Part shown: piece after piece, positions 16,200 to 24,915 of the stretch
Position numbering within the stretch: position 1 is the stretch's first letter
Layout: each line of letters opens with the position of its first letter
Assembly: GCA_964567125.1 (NCBI GenBank)
Contig: CAZMLC010000031.1
Location: 1 to 29,272, forward strand
Direction: 5' to 3'
Source of the DNA: CAZMLC01 sp964567125
GTDB taxonomy: Bacteria; Verrucomicrobiota; Kiritimatiellia; RFP12; UBA1067
Length of the DNA: 29,272 nt
Program-made: the position numbers and the translations under genes
Notes under the pieces: model-generated
What the model saw: only the letters and a program-made list of their open reading frames with translations
Told to the model about the DNA's origin: nothing
The model's database searches: none

Positions 16200-19157
16200 A
16201 TGATACAATACGTTATTTTGTGCATGGTCTGCACCTGCATGACGGCGATGGCAACGCTGCCGTCCCTGCTTTTTTCCATTGGGCAGGAGGACCACAGCCC
16301 GGCTGAATTCGCATTGGGAAACGGCTACGGTTGGCAGCAGTATGCACAGATGATCAAAGGCGATGTTTGCTTCCGCGTGGGCGAATCGCATCCGAAGCAG
16401 GCGTGGCCCTATATCCATCCGAATGTCTATGACCGTTGGGCCGGGGCGCGGGAACATCCTTTTCGCATTCACTTTACGCTCAGCGAAAAACCTGACCGTC
16501 CGCTGACGCTGGTTATTGCGCATGTGAATACGCTTGCGCGGCCGCTGTTGGAGGTCCGTCTCAACGGCGATGGCTACGTCAAGCAATGCACCATGCCCGA
16601 AGGTTCGGGCGATGCCTCAGGAAGCGCGGAAGGGGTCTTTGCGCCTGCACGGACCTTGATGTCGCTGCCTGCGGAGGCGTTCCGCGTCGGCGACAATGAA
16701 CTTGTCCTGACGCTGAAGAAGACGAGTTGGATTATCTATGACGCCGTCATGCTTTGCCGCGAGGTTCCGCCTGCGTATACGCCGCCCTCGATTGCTGAAC
16801 GCGTCGGCGAGCTGCAGCGCGGCGAGTGCGGGGCCTTTGATGAAATCGTCTTCGCGACGCGCAGTTATGCGAATGACGGCCATTGGTATGCCAATTTTTC
16901 GTATTGGTGCTTCTCTCCCGAGCAGGTGAATTATGGCCGGGAAGGCCGGTTGTGCGCCTACAACATCCATACGGGAGCCTTCCGTGTTTTAATCGATGAT
17001 CCGTGCGGCGCTGTGCGCGACCCCTGCGTCAGCTACGATGCGAAGAAAATCCTCTTCTCGTATCGCAAAGGCAGTTCGCCGACCTATCACCTGTACGAAA
17101 TCGATGTGGATGGGAAAAATCTGCGTCCGTTAACCGATGGTGTTTACGATGATATCGAACCGTGTTATCTGCCGGATGGCGGCATCGCTTTTTCTTCCGC
17201 GCGGGCACGGCGCTGGGTAAACTGCTGGCTGACCCAGGTCGCCACGCTGAACCGCTGCGACGGTGACGGACAGCATATCCGTCCGCTTTCCGCCAACATC
17301 GAGCAGGACAATACGCCATGGCCGTTGCCGGATGGCCGCATCCTCTTTATGCGCTGGGAATACGTGGATCGCAGTCAGGTGAACTATCACCACCTTTGGA
17401 CCATGAATCCGGACGGTACGCAGCATAACGTCTTCTTCGGCAATCTGCATCCGGGTGGACTCTACATTGATGCTAAACCGATTCCGCATACCTCGGATGT
17501 GGTCTTTATCGATTCGCCCGGGCATGGCTCGATCGAACATCGCGGCTATGTGGCGCGCGTTTCCGCTAAGGCCGGACCGGATGAGAAACGCAACTTGATC
17601 CATATCAGCACGAGCAATCATTTCCGTGATCCCTGGGCGTTTGAAAACAATCTGTTCATGGCGGCGCGCGAACGCGATGTGGTCCTGCTCGACAATCGCG
17701 GGCGTCAGCATACGCTGTTCAGCTTGCCAGCCGGGTTTACAAACTGCATCGTTCATGAACCGCGGCCCATACTTCCACGTGTGCGCGAGCAGGTGATCGC
17801 GGACAAGACCGACTGGAGCCAGAAGACCGGGACGTTTTTGCTGGAGAATGTGTACGAGGGGCGTCAGATGGTCGGTGTTGAACGGGGAACGATCAAGCAG
17901 CTGCTGGTCCTGGAGTCGCTGCCGAAGCCCATCAACTTTACGGGCGGCATGGATCCGCTGAGTTATGTCGGCACCTTTACCTTGCCGCGTGTATTGGGCA
18001 CGGTTCCGGTGGAAGAGGATGGCTCTGCCTATTTCACAGCACCAGCGCTGCGTGCGCTCTTTTTTGTGGCCTTGGACGCGCGCGGTCGTTCCGTCAAACG
18101 GATGCAGAGCTTTACGCAGGTGATGCCGGGCGAGGTTCTGGGCTGCACGGGATGTCACGAGACGCGCACCATGGCGCCGCGGCCGCCGATAGCGGGGCGG
18201 CAGGTCTTGGCCGCGCGCAAGCCGCCGCATGCCATCAATGGTGCGCAGCGTGCGTTTGATGTGCCGGATTTTCCGCGGCATGTGCAGCCGATTCTGGATC
18301 GGCATTGCGTGCGGTGCCACAATCCCGATGAACGTAAGGGCAATGTTGATCTCTGTGGCGACCATGGGCCGATGTTTTCCATGGGCTACTACGGATTGGT
18401 CGTGTTTGGCCAGATCGCGGATGGCCGCAATTATGCCAAGAGCAATTATGCGCCGTATACCTTGGGCAGCGGCGGCAGTGCGCTGATGAAGAAAATCGAT
18501 GGGTCGCATCATGACGTGCACGTGGCACCGGAGGAAGAGGCGGCCCTTCGACTCTGGCTTGATGCCAGCGCGCCCTATCCCGGCACGTATGCGGCGTTGG
18601 GCACGGGAAGTATCGGCGGATACATTAAGAACGAGCAGGTGTTGAACAACGATGCCGCGTGGCCGACGACGCGTGCCGCGCAAGCGGCTTTTGAACGCCG
18701 GTGCGCGCAGTGCCACGATGCAAAGGGGCATGCCTTGCCGCGCTCGCTCAGCGATGAAAACGGGCTTTCCTTCTGGATGCCGGATATGAACGATGCGCGT
18801 TTGAAGCGGAGCCGACATGCGCTCTTCAATCTGACGCGTCCTGAAAAATCCTATTTTCTGCGCGCGCCGTTGAGCGCTGCGGCCGGCGGATTCGGCCGCT
18901 GTACACCTGCGCAGCATCGCGCGGTGTTCGAATCGACGGATGATCCGGATTACCGGTGCCTGCTCGCCATGATCGAGGCTGGCCGTGAGACATTGAATCG
19001 GATCAAACGATTTGATATGATTGGCTTCCGGCCGCGCGAGGAATATCTGCGTGAATTGAAGCGTTATGGTATTTTGCCTGCGACATTTGATTTGGCAAAG
19101 GATACGGTTGATCCTTATCGTGTTGATCGGCAATATTGGGATTCATTTGTTTATTAG
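16200..19157 (+). CDS. HzsA-like secreted multihaem protein with propeller domain
   Basis: A 985-residue protein with a short signal peptide (MIQYVILCMVCTCMTAMA). Residues about 25-190 form a beta-sandwich ending NELVLTLKKTSWIIYDAVML, resembling domain III of rhamnogalacturonate lyases, a carbohydrate-binding fold. A TolB/WD40-like propeller follows (about 215-520) with repeats such as KILFSYRKGS and LPDGRILFMRWEYVD. The C-terminal part has three CXXCH haem motifs: CTGCH (649-653), CVRCH (703-707) and CAQCH (835-839). The layout matches the HzsA-related family, named from the anammox hydrazine synthase alpha subunit but widespread in Planctomycetes and Verrucomicrobia relatives with no known link to hydrazine. 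It is probably periplasmic or surface exposed; the activity is unknown. AAGGGG just upstream of ATG 16200 is the likely ribosome binding site. Confidence 0.85.
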   Translation: MIQYVILCMVCTCMTAMATLPSLLFSIGQEDHSPAEFALGNGYGWQQYAQMIKGDVCFRVGESHPKQAWPYIHPNVYDRWAGAREHPFRIHFTLSEKPDRPLTLVIAHVNTLARPLLEVRLNGDGYVKQCTMPEGSGDASGSAEGVFAPARTLMSLPAEAFRVGDNELVLTLKKTSWIIYDAVMLCREVPPAYTPPSIAERVGELQRGECGAFDEIVFATRSYANDGHWYANFSYWCFSPEQVNYGREGRLCAYNIHTGAFRVLIDDPCGAVRDPCVSYDAKKILFSYRKGSSPTYHLYEIDVDGKNLRPLTDGVYDDIEPCYLPDGGIAFSSARARRWVNCWLTQVATLNRCDGDGQHIRPLSANIEQDNTPWPLPDGRILFMRWEYVDRSQVNYHHLWTMNPDGTQHNVFFGNLHPGGLYIDAKPIPHTSDVVFIDSPGHGSIEHRGYVARVSAKAGPDEKRNLIHISTSNHFRDPWAFENNLFMAARERDVVLLDNRGRQHTLFSLPAGFTNCIVHEPRPILPRVREQVIADKTDWSQKTGTFLLENVYEGRQMVGVERGTIKQLLVLESLPKPINFTGGMDPLSYVGTFTLPRVLGTVPVEEDGSAYFTAPALRALFFVALDARGRSVKRMQSFTQVMPGEVLGCTGCHETRTMAPRPPIAGRQVLAARKPPHAINGAQRAFDVPDFPRHVQPILDRHCVRCHNPDERKGNVDLCGDHGPMFSMGYYGLVVFGQIADGRNYAKSNYAPYTLGSGGSALMKKIDGSHHDVHVAPEEEAALRLWLDASAPYPGTYAALGTGSIGGYIKNEQVLNNDAAWPTTRAAQAAFERRCAQCHDAKGHALPRSLSDENGLSFWMPDMNDARLKRSRHALFNLTRPEKSYFLRAPLSAAAGGFGRCTPAQHRAVFESTDDPDYRCLLAMIEAGRETLNRIKRFDMIGFRPREEYLRELKRYGILPATFDLAKDTVDPYRVDRQYWDSFVY

Positions 19158-19167
19158 GAAATTTTGG

Positions 19168-20085
19168 GTGAAAATTAGAAAAAGTTTGCTGAGCAGTCTT
19201 CTGATCGCATGCGCAGGGAGGTGCATTGCCGCATGGATGCCGCAGGATACACAGTGGATTCTTGATGTGGATATGCAGGCGCTGAATGCGTCTCGCATTG
19301 GTCCGCTGATCGTGGAACGCATGCAGCACGAACAGCCTGCTGTTTTTGAAAAGGTCTGTGGTCTTGCAACGGTTACAGGGATCAATCTGCACCATGCGTT
19401 GACCGCGTTGACGGTCTGTGGTTCAGGGTGGAATACGTCCAACGTGGTCTCGCAGATCGTTGGTCGCAACGCCTTCGCGCAAATCAGCCGTGATCGTCTA
19501 GATGCGTCGCTCAAGGTCTCCGCGTATGGTCCCTATGAACTTTTTGCATGGACCCGAGGCGCGCTCAGCATGGCTGTCAGCCAGCCGGAAGCTGGTACGC
19601 TGATCGTGGCGGAACCTGCGCGCTTGAAAAACGCCCTTGATGTTTATGCCGGTCGCGGGAAAGCCTGTGATGCATCGCGGTTTCAGTTTGTCAGTGGGCC
19701 GCGACGGAACGCGCTTGCGCGCTTTGAGGCGCGTGATGTTGCGGCCCTTTTTCAGCAGGATCAGTCGCCGTATGGTCTGGTTCTGCGCTATTTCAGCACG
19801 CTGGACGGTTGCGCGGTCGAAACGGACAATCAGATCCGCTTGACGGTGCGTGGTTTGGCCGCCACGCCTGAGGCTGCGCAGGAGGCGGCGCAGCTGGTGC
19901 GGGCCCTGGTGGCGCTTTCGCAGATGAACGCAGCGAAAGTATCCGATCTGCGCAGTGTGCTGCGTGCGCTTCAGATTGAGCAGGAGGGTGCGCAGGTGCG
20001 CTGTCACGTTGCACTGCCGGTTGAGCAGATCAAAGTGTTGTTCAAGGATGAACGGGCGGAGACAACGCATACGGCGCGTCGTTAG
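19168..20085 (+). CDS. Exported protein of unknown function
   Basis: The start is placed at GTG 19168, eleven bases after the preceding stop. AGGAA lies eight bases upstream and the product begins with a signal peptide (VKIRKSLLSSLLIACAGRCI, cleavage near AAW). Upstream in-frame codons would overlap the previous gene by about 90 bases. The mature part of about 280 residues opens WMPQDTQWILDVDMQALNAS, contains FAWTRGALSMAVSQPEAGTL followed by ARLKNALDVYAGRG, and ends basic. No catalytic motif is seen and no family is recognised with confidence. It appears to be the first gene of a unit that ends with an ABC-2 exporter, so it may be a partner or cargo of that system. Confidence 0.65.
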   Translation: MKIRKSLLSSLLIACAGRCIAAWMPQDTQWILDVDMQALNASRIGPLIVERMQHEQPAVFEKVCGLATVTGINLHHALTALTVCGSGWNTSNVVSQIVGRNAFAQISRDRLDASLKVSAYGPYELFAWTRGALSMAVSQPEAGTLIVAEPARLKNALDVYAGRGKACDASRFQFVSGPRRNALARFEARDVAALFQQDQSPYGLVLRYFSTLDGCAVETDNQIRLTVRGLAATPEAAQEAAQLVRALVALSQMNAAKVSDLRSVLRALQIEQEGAQVRCHVALPVEQIKVLFKDERAETTHTARR

Positions 20086-20094
20086 GAGTGGATG

Positions 20095-20850
20095 ATGAAG
20101 ACATGGTATCTTGTGCCTTTTGCAATCTTACTGGGCCTCTTGATCGGGCGATGGTTTCCGAACGAGGAGGTGCGTGTGAATCAGCCGAATTCCGCGAAAG
20201 GGGGGCGCGACCGCGCAGCGGAGAAGTCTGTAACAAAAGCGCCAGGACTTGATGAGCTGACGCGCATGATGAAGATTCCGGATCGCGCGTCGCGGCCAAT
20301 ACAGAAAGCAACCACCAATCGCGTTGCAGCGCTGAACGCCGGTGGCGTGACGAACACGCCTGTTGCGGCAAAACAGCCGGCACGCCCGCAAACGCCGGAG
20401 GATCTGCAGGCGCGGATTGAAGAGGCGCAGGCGTTGTGGAAGACGCGTGTCGATATTGCGCGTGCGCAGATGCTTGATCAACTCGGATTGGCGGGAAATG
20501 CGGAGAAATGTGCGGCGTTTGATACGACTATCAATGAGATGAACCAGGCGTTGCTGGAGACCATGCAGATGATGGCCGCCGATTTGAAAAACGGGGCCGA
20601 TGCTTCGCCGGAATTGGGGATGCGTGCGATTGCGCAGATGACAACGAGCATGGCTGCGACCTATGAGCGGTTGGGCGATGTGATCGATGTCGACAAGCGC
20701 GCCGCGCTGAGTAACATGCAGATGCACGATTTCATTGATCCGGGCGTGATCAGTCCGCTGATCGAGGTCCAGGATAAAATGCAGGGATTCCAGAACGGAC
20801 CGCAGGGGTCCTTCTCCGGGCGCCGGAAAAAGGAGGCTCCGACGCCATGA
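20095..20850 (+). CDS. Membrane-anchored helical protein of unknown function
   Basis: Two adjacent ATGs occur (20092, 20095); AGGAG at 20084-20088 is better spaced for the second, so 20095 is used (251 residues). An N-terminal hydrophobic anchor (YLVPFAILLGLLIGRWF) is followed by a basic, low-complexity segment (about 30-105). A mostly alpha-helical region comes next (about 105-215), with many Q, M and E residues and three likely helices, and the tail is rich in G and K. The stop overlaps the ATG of the ABC permease (ATGA), so the two are translationally linked. No family is recognised; it would face the periplasm. Confidence 0.65.
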   Translation: MKTWYLVPFAILLGLLIGRWFPNEEVRVNQPNSAKGGRDRAAEKSVTKAPGLDELTRMMKIPDRASRPIQKATTNRVAALNAGGVTNTPVAAKQPARPQTPEDLQARIEEAQALWKTRVDIARAQMLDQLGLAGNAEKCAAFDTTINEMNQALLETMQMMAADLKNGADASPELGMRAIAQMTTSMAATYERLGDVIDVDKRAALSNMQMHDFIDPGVISPLIEVQDKMQGFQNGPQGSFSGRRKKEAPTP

Positions 20851-21755
20851 TCCGCGCGGTGAAGCAACTTTTTTGGATGACCATCTATGAATGGTTTGAC
20901 GCCTTGCGCAGCCGGCGGGCGATGGTGGTCTTTCTGCTCTACATGGCCTCTTCGATCTGCACGATGTATTGGTCAATCAGCATTTTGGGGCGTATGGAAA
21001 ACCAGCTGGCCTCGCTTTTGCAGTTGCCGCCATCGGAGCGCACGGGTGTGATCTCCACAACGTTGTGGCAGTCAAAGCATTTCCAGGGATTGATGCGCGG
21101 CGTGATGCAGAACGACGCGGTGTTTAACGATGTGTGGGGCGCGCACCCGGCAGAGTTGATCTATGCGTGGTTCCTCTTTTTCTATATGCCGATGCTGGTC
21201 GTTCTGATCTGCGCCAGCCGCATTCCCGAAGAGGTGGGATCTGGTTCGGTGCGTTACATCGTGGCCCGGACAAGCCGGAGCATCTGGATACTCGGAAAGT
21301 TTTTTGGGCAGGTCTCCATGATCGGTCTGGCTGTTTTGTGCAGCGGTGTCTTAGCCTATGCGGTGGCCTGGTGGCGGTTGGGTATCTATCTGCCGGACGG
21401 GGTCTGCCTCAGCATGGTGCTCTGGGCGCTCAAGGCGTGGATTTATGCGATTCCCTTTATCGGGCTAGTGATGGGCTTATCGCTCTTCACACTTTCACCG
21501 GGGAAGTCGACGATCATCGGGATTCTGGCGATCATGGCCTGCTTTGTAGTCAAGGTGGTGCTCAACCATTTTCGCGACCTGTCTGGGTGGTGGACGTTTC
21601 TTCCCTTCCTGGGATCCATCTTGCCGAGTGATTACGAGATGCTGTTGTGGCGGACCCATCTGCGGCCGGTTGTGAGCGCGGCCTGTTTCCTAGTGACCCT
21701 GGGTTTTTCTTATCTGGGGCTTGGGTATTACTTCTTTCTCAAACGTGACGTGTAA
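20847..21755 (+). CDS. ABC-2 type transporter permease
   Basis: A 302-residue membrane protein with about six hydrophobic helices. It has an early helix (MVVFLLYMASSICTMYW), a long loop, then a cluster of helices from about residue 110 (AWFLFFYMPMLVVLICASRI) to the end. The segment RIPEEVGSGSVRYIVARTSR after the second helix is the coupling region seen in ABC-2 permeases (typically E..SGT.R.L...). With the ATPase three bases downstream it forms an exporter for an unknown substrate. Its start overlaps the preceding gene by four bases. Confidence 0.85.
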   Translation: MIRAVKQLFWMTIYEWFDALRSRRAMVVFLLYMASSICTMYWSISILGRMENQLASLLQLPPSERTGVISTTLWQSKHFQGLMRGVMQNDAVFNDVWGAHPAELIYAWFLFFYMPMLVVLICASRIPEEVGSGSVRYIVARTSRSIWILGKFFGQVSMIGLAVLCSGVLAYAVAWWRLGIYLPDGVCLSMVLWALKAWIYAIPFIGLVMGLSLFTLSPGKSTIIGILAIMACFVVKVVLNHFRDLSGWWTFLPFLGSILPSDYEMLLWRTHLRPVVSAACFLVTLGFSYLGLGYYFFLKRDV

Positions 21756-21758
21756 TCT

Positions 21759-22691
21759 ATGAACCCTGCACTGAAAACTGAGAATCTTGTGAAATGCTAT
21801 GGTTCCCGGCGGGCTTTAGACGGCTTGACGCTTACGGTTCCGCGGCAATCGATTACGGGGCTTGTGGGTTCGAACGGTGCGGGTAAAACGACGCTGATGT
21901 TAAGCGTGGCGGGGTATTTGCGGCCGACATCCGGGACGATCGATGTTTTGGGGAATGGTCCCTTTGATGCGGATCTGCATGGCGGACGCGTTGCGATTCT
22001 TCCGCAGGATTCGGAATTGCCGTTGTCCAGTCGCGCCTATGAACTGCTTGTACATTACGGACGCTTGCAGGGCCTTCAGACAAAGGTCGCGCAGCGCGAG
22101 GCGCACGCGATGCTGGAGGCCGTCCACCTAGGCGATCGCCTTGATTCGCCGATGCGGACGCTGTCGCACGGTATGCGCAAACGGGTGATGATGGCGCAAT
22201 GTTTTATCGGGTATCCGGAGTTGGTGTTACTCGACGAACCGCTGAGCGGCCTTGATCCGATCGAGGTTGCACACATGCGCGCCTTTATTGCGGCGCGCCG
22301 GCGCAAGCAGGCGATTGTGATCAGCTCGCACAATTTGCACGATATCGAACAGCTTTGCGATCAGGTCGCCTTTGTTGAAAAAGGGAAACTGGTGCGTTTC
22401 GCCTCCTTGGAGGAGTTGACAGGACGTTCCAGCGTTCTGGTCTATGGCCTGTCAAAACCAATCGCGGATCCGGCTGCACTGTATGCGGGGCTGCCCGAGG
22501 ATTTCGCGCTCCATGTGGACGATCAAAACGCACAGCTCGTTTGCCGCTATCCTGCGACGCGCTATCAGGCGGAGACGGTCAATCAGATCCTCGTGCCGCG
22601 CCTGATGGTGCAGACGGGGGTCGTGACCGTGACGCAAGGCTATAGTCTCGAATCCGAGTACCTGCGGCACGTCAGCAAAAACAGACGTTAA
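21759..22691 (+). CDS. ABC transporter ATP-binding protein
   Basis: The 310-residue protein has a complete nucleotide-binding domain: Walker A GSNGAGKT (37-44), Q-loop Q83, signature LSHGM (135-139), Walker B LVLLDE (155-160), D-loop SGLD and switch H191 in SSHNLHD. The C-terminal 90 residues form an extra domain like those of CcmA/NatA-type exporter ATPases. It powers the permease encoded immediately upstream. No terminator is seen in the 26 bases before the convergent trmO gene. Confidence 0.93.
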   Translation: MNPALKTENLVKCYGSRRALDGLTLTVPRQSITGLVGSNGAGKTTLMLSVAGYLRPTSGTIDVLGNGPFDADLHGGRVAILPQDSELPLSSRAYELLVHYGRLQGLQTKVAQREAHAMLEAVHLGDRLDSPMRTLSHGMRKRVMMAQCFIGYPELVLLDEPLSGLDPIEVAHMRAFIAARRRKQAIVISSHNLHDIEQLCDQVAFVEKGKLVRFASLEELTGRSSVLVYGLSKPIADPAALYAGLPEDFALHVDDQNAQLVCRYPATRYQAETVNQILVPRLMVQTGVVTVTQGYSLESEYLRHVSKNRR

Positions 22692-22717
22692 ACGCATCAG
22701 CTACTTTCCGCAGTTGC

Positions 22718-23506
22718 TTATTCCTCAAGCCAGCGGACAAAATCACGATGGAGGGACTTATCCGCGTAAGGATCGTTGTCGTCGGCGCGTTCAGCGGGGC
22801 TATAGCCGGAATGGATCCCTTCGACGAGAACTTCCCGGTGCAAAGGAAACAACGTGTAGTCAACGCGCCATGTCCGGTAGGCCAGCGTCCAATGGTCGGG
22901 CTCTGTTTGCGGGATGATGCGCTTGCGCGTCGCGTGCGTGGGGCGCCAGCTCAATTCCCGTTCGATGAAACTGCGCAGGACCGTGAGTCCGCAGTTCTGG
23001 AGCCAGTCCAGATGGGCGGTTGCGCGCGCAGAAAATGCGACGCGCCACGTCGGTTCTTTCTCTGCGGTTTCGACCCAGCCATAGCGCGCATGGGGAACGG
23101 AGTCCGCATAGGGCAGATAGGGCTTGATGTCGAGGATCGGTGTCTTGTCGAGCAGATCGTGCGCCTGCACGTGGAGGATGGTGGCGTCGATGCGTTCGAG
23201 GCGCACCAGACTCATGCCGATACCGTTAGGTCGATGGGGCGAGCGGCTGGCAAAGACGCCAACGCGCTGATCGCTGCGCGGGGGCTGGACGAGGAGTGAG
23301 TGATTCTGCTTGTGCGCGTGATGAAAGTAAAACAAGATCCAGATGTGTGAGAAACCCTCAAGGTCGCGTAGTCCCTGACAATACGCCGGATCGAGATGGA
23401 TTTCCCCGCGGTTATCCATCAAGCAACCTTGCCGGCCCACATCATAGGGATAGTGTTCTGCACAGTGGAACATCCCGATGGCGTGGAGCGGAAAGGATTC
23501 CTGCAT
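22718..23506 (-). CDS. trmO: tRNA (N6-threonylcarbamoyladenosine37-N6)-methyltransferase TrmO
   Basis: The 262-residue protein matches TrmO (TsaA/YaeB). It has an N-terminal beta-barrel domain (about 1-145) with GQGCLMD-like GRQGCLMDNRGEIHLDP, the SAM-binding core FASRSPHRPNGIGMSLVRL (85-103) and DLLDKTPILDIKPYLPYAD, and a C-terminal domain with RELSWRP and VDYTLF. The enzyme methylates t6A37 in threonine tRNAs that read ACY codons, using S-adenosylmethionine. It is the last gene of a minus-strand run, 15 bases after the zinc peptidase gene. Its Shine-Dalgarno sequence is weak, which suggests coupling to the upstream gene. Confidence 0.9.
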   Translation of the reverse strand: MQESFPLHAIGMFHCAEHYPYDVGRQGCLMDNRGEIHLDPAYCQGLRDLEGFSHIWILFYFHHAHKQNHSLLVQPPRSDQRVGVFASRSPHRPNGIGMSLVRLERIDATILHVQAHDLLDKTPILDIKPYLPYADSVPHARYGWVETAEKEPTWRVAFSARATAHLDWLQNCGLTVLRSFIERELSWRPTHATRKRIIPQTEPDHWTLAYRTWRVDYTLFPLHREVLVEGIHSGYSPAERADDNDPYADKSLHRDFVRWLEE

Positions 23507-23521
23507 GGTGTAGTGTCCGGG

Positions 23522-24220
23522 TTAATCGCGCCGCCGGTCGCCCAGCAATCCTGAGCGGATCAGGAAGTAGAGGAGCGTCATCAGCGAACTGATTGCCGCC
23601 GCGAGGTAGGTCAGGAAGGCCGCATTCAGGACTTTGCCCGCATCGGACTCCTGCCGCGGTGAGACTACGCCTGCATTGACAATGTGCTGCTTGGCGCGCG
23701 TGCTGGCATCCCATTCGACCGGCAGTGTTACCACCGAGAAGACAAACGCCATGGCAAACATGACGCATCCGACAAGCAGCAGCGCTTTGATACTCAGCAC
23801 GGCTCCCGCGAGAAAAACATAAAACGCCAGATTGCTGCTGATGCTGGTGACAGGGACCAGCAGGGTACGCAGCTGCAGGGGCACATAGTTGTAGGCATGC
23901 TGCATGGCGTGCCCAGCTTCGTGGCACGCAATGCCGACTGCAGCCAGCGAATTGGAACGGTAGACATCCGGCGAGAGCCGCAAAGTTTTCTTCGTCGGAT
24001 CGTAGTGATCGGAGAGAAACCCTTCGGTTTGCTCAATGGTGACGTCAAAAATACCGTTGGCTCGCAGCATACGCTCTGCCGCTTGTGCGCCCGTTAGTCC
24101 CGAATAGCAGGGGATTTCCGAGTATTTCTTAAAGGTGAATTTAACGAGAAGTTGCGCTAACCCTGCCAGTGCGAGAGCAGGGAGCATAAGCATCCAGTAG
24201 AGTGGGTCAATACCGAGCAT
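23522..24220 (-). CDS. YugP-type membrane zinc metallopeptidase
   Basis: A 232-residue protein with an N-terminal helix (YWMLMLPALALAGLAQLLV), the segment SGLTGAQAAERMLRANGI, and the zinc motif HEAGH (100-104) within GIACHEAGHAMQHAYNY. Three hydrophobic helices follow (about 118-165 and 200-222). DHYDPTKKTLRLSPDVY and LPVEWDASTRAK are also conserved in the YugP (neutral zinc metallopeptidase, DUF-type) family. It is an inner-membrane protease of unknown substrate. AGGAGG stands a few bases before the ATG at 24218-24220. It follows the secreted coiled-coil gene by 30 bases. Confidence 0.9.
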   Translation of the reverse strand: MLGIDPLYWMLMLPALALAGLAQLLVKFTFKKYSEIPCYSGLTGAQAAERMLRANGIFDVTIEQTEGFLSDHYDPTKKTLRLSPDVYRSNSLAAVGIACHEAGHAMQHAYNYVPLQLRTLLVPVTSISSNLAFYVFLAGAVLSIKALLLVGCVMFAMAFVFSVVTLPVEWDASTRAKQHIVNAGVVSPRQESDAGKVLNAAFLTYLAAAISSLMTLLYFLIRSGLLGDRRRD

Positions 24221-24250
24221 GGCTAGACCTCCTATGTCGTATGGCCCTTT

Positions 24251-24901
24251 TTAGTGGGCCGCTTTTTCTTCTTTCTTCGGTGCGCCGAACGGGGATGCCG
24301 GGTTTACAGGTGCGCCACCTGCTGCAGCCGGAGCTGCCACCGCGCCACCTTCCGGCAGCGGTTCTTTTTCACCGGAGAGTTCGTTGACCGTGAATCCGGC
24401 CAGTGAAACTTTACGCTTCAGCTTTTCGCTCATTTTGTCGGAAAGCGTCGTTAAAATGGCGGTCAGCTGGCTCAGCTTCTGATTGGCTTTTTCCAAATCC
24501 GCATCGGACTTTTTCTGCTTCGTTTTGGCTGTTTCCTTGTCGAGCAGACGGTCTTCGAGCTGTGCGCGCACCTTATCGGCCATCTCCTTGGTCGGGCATT
24601 CGCGCTGCTTCTGAATGGTACGCGCCTTGATGCGTGAACCAGGGAAAGGCCCCTTGTTCGCCTTGTCTGCCTCCCAGGCTTTCTTCACAGCCGGCAAGAC
24701 TTGTTGGAGTGTCGTAGTTTCTTCGCGCAACAGTGCGTTGAGCGCTGTGAATTGCGATTTGGTCAGCACTTCATAGGTGATCTTACCCTGAAAGTCGGTC
24801 AGCTGATATACAGCGACGGACTCATTCACACCTGCTGCGAACGTTGCTGTTTGTAGCAGACAGGCACCGAACATAGCGACAAGAAACAGCATCTTATTCA
24901 T
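24251..24901 (-). CDS. Exported coiled-coil protein of unknown function
   Basis: ATG 24899-24901 is chosen: GGAG lies eight bases upstream and the product starts with a signal peptide (MNKMLFLVAMFGACLLQTAT, cleavage near FAA-G). The mature protein (about 193 residues) has a small N-terminal domain with AVYQLTDFQGKITYEVLTKS, then a long charged helix (about 95-170) rich in K, E and Q that should form a coiled coil, and an alanine-, glycine- and proline-rich tail ending KKEEKAAH. No known family. It begins 14 bases after the helicase stop, with its ribosome binding site next to that stop codon. A stem GGCCC/GGGCC lies over its own stop (24244-24261). Confidence 0.7.
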   Translation of the reverse strand: MNKMLFLVAMFGACLLQTATFAAGVNESVAVYQLTDFQGKITYEVLTKSQFTALNALLREETTTLQQVLPAVKKAWEADKANKGPFPGSRIKARTIQKQRECPTKEMADKVRAQLEDRLLDKETAKTKQKKSDADLEKANQKLSQLTAILTTLSDKMSEKLKRKVSLAGFTVNELSGEKEPLPEGGAVAAPAAAGGAPVNPASPFGAPKKEEKAAH

Positions 24902-24915
24902 GGGGACAACTCCTT

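Noticed and set aside
17130..19133. Very long minus-strand open frame opposite the HzsA-like gene
   Set aside because: It is rich in R, H, P and Q and has no domain; such frames arise opposite GC-rich genes with strong codon bias.
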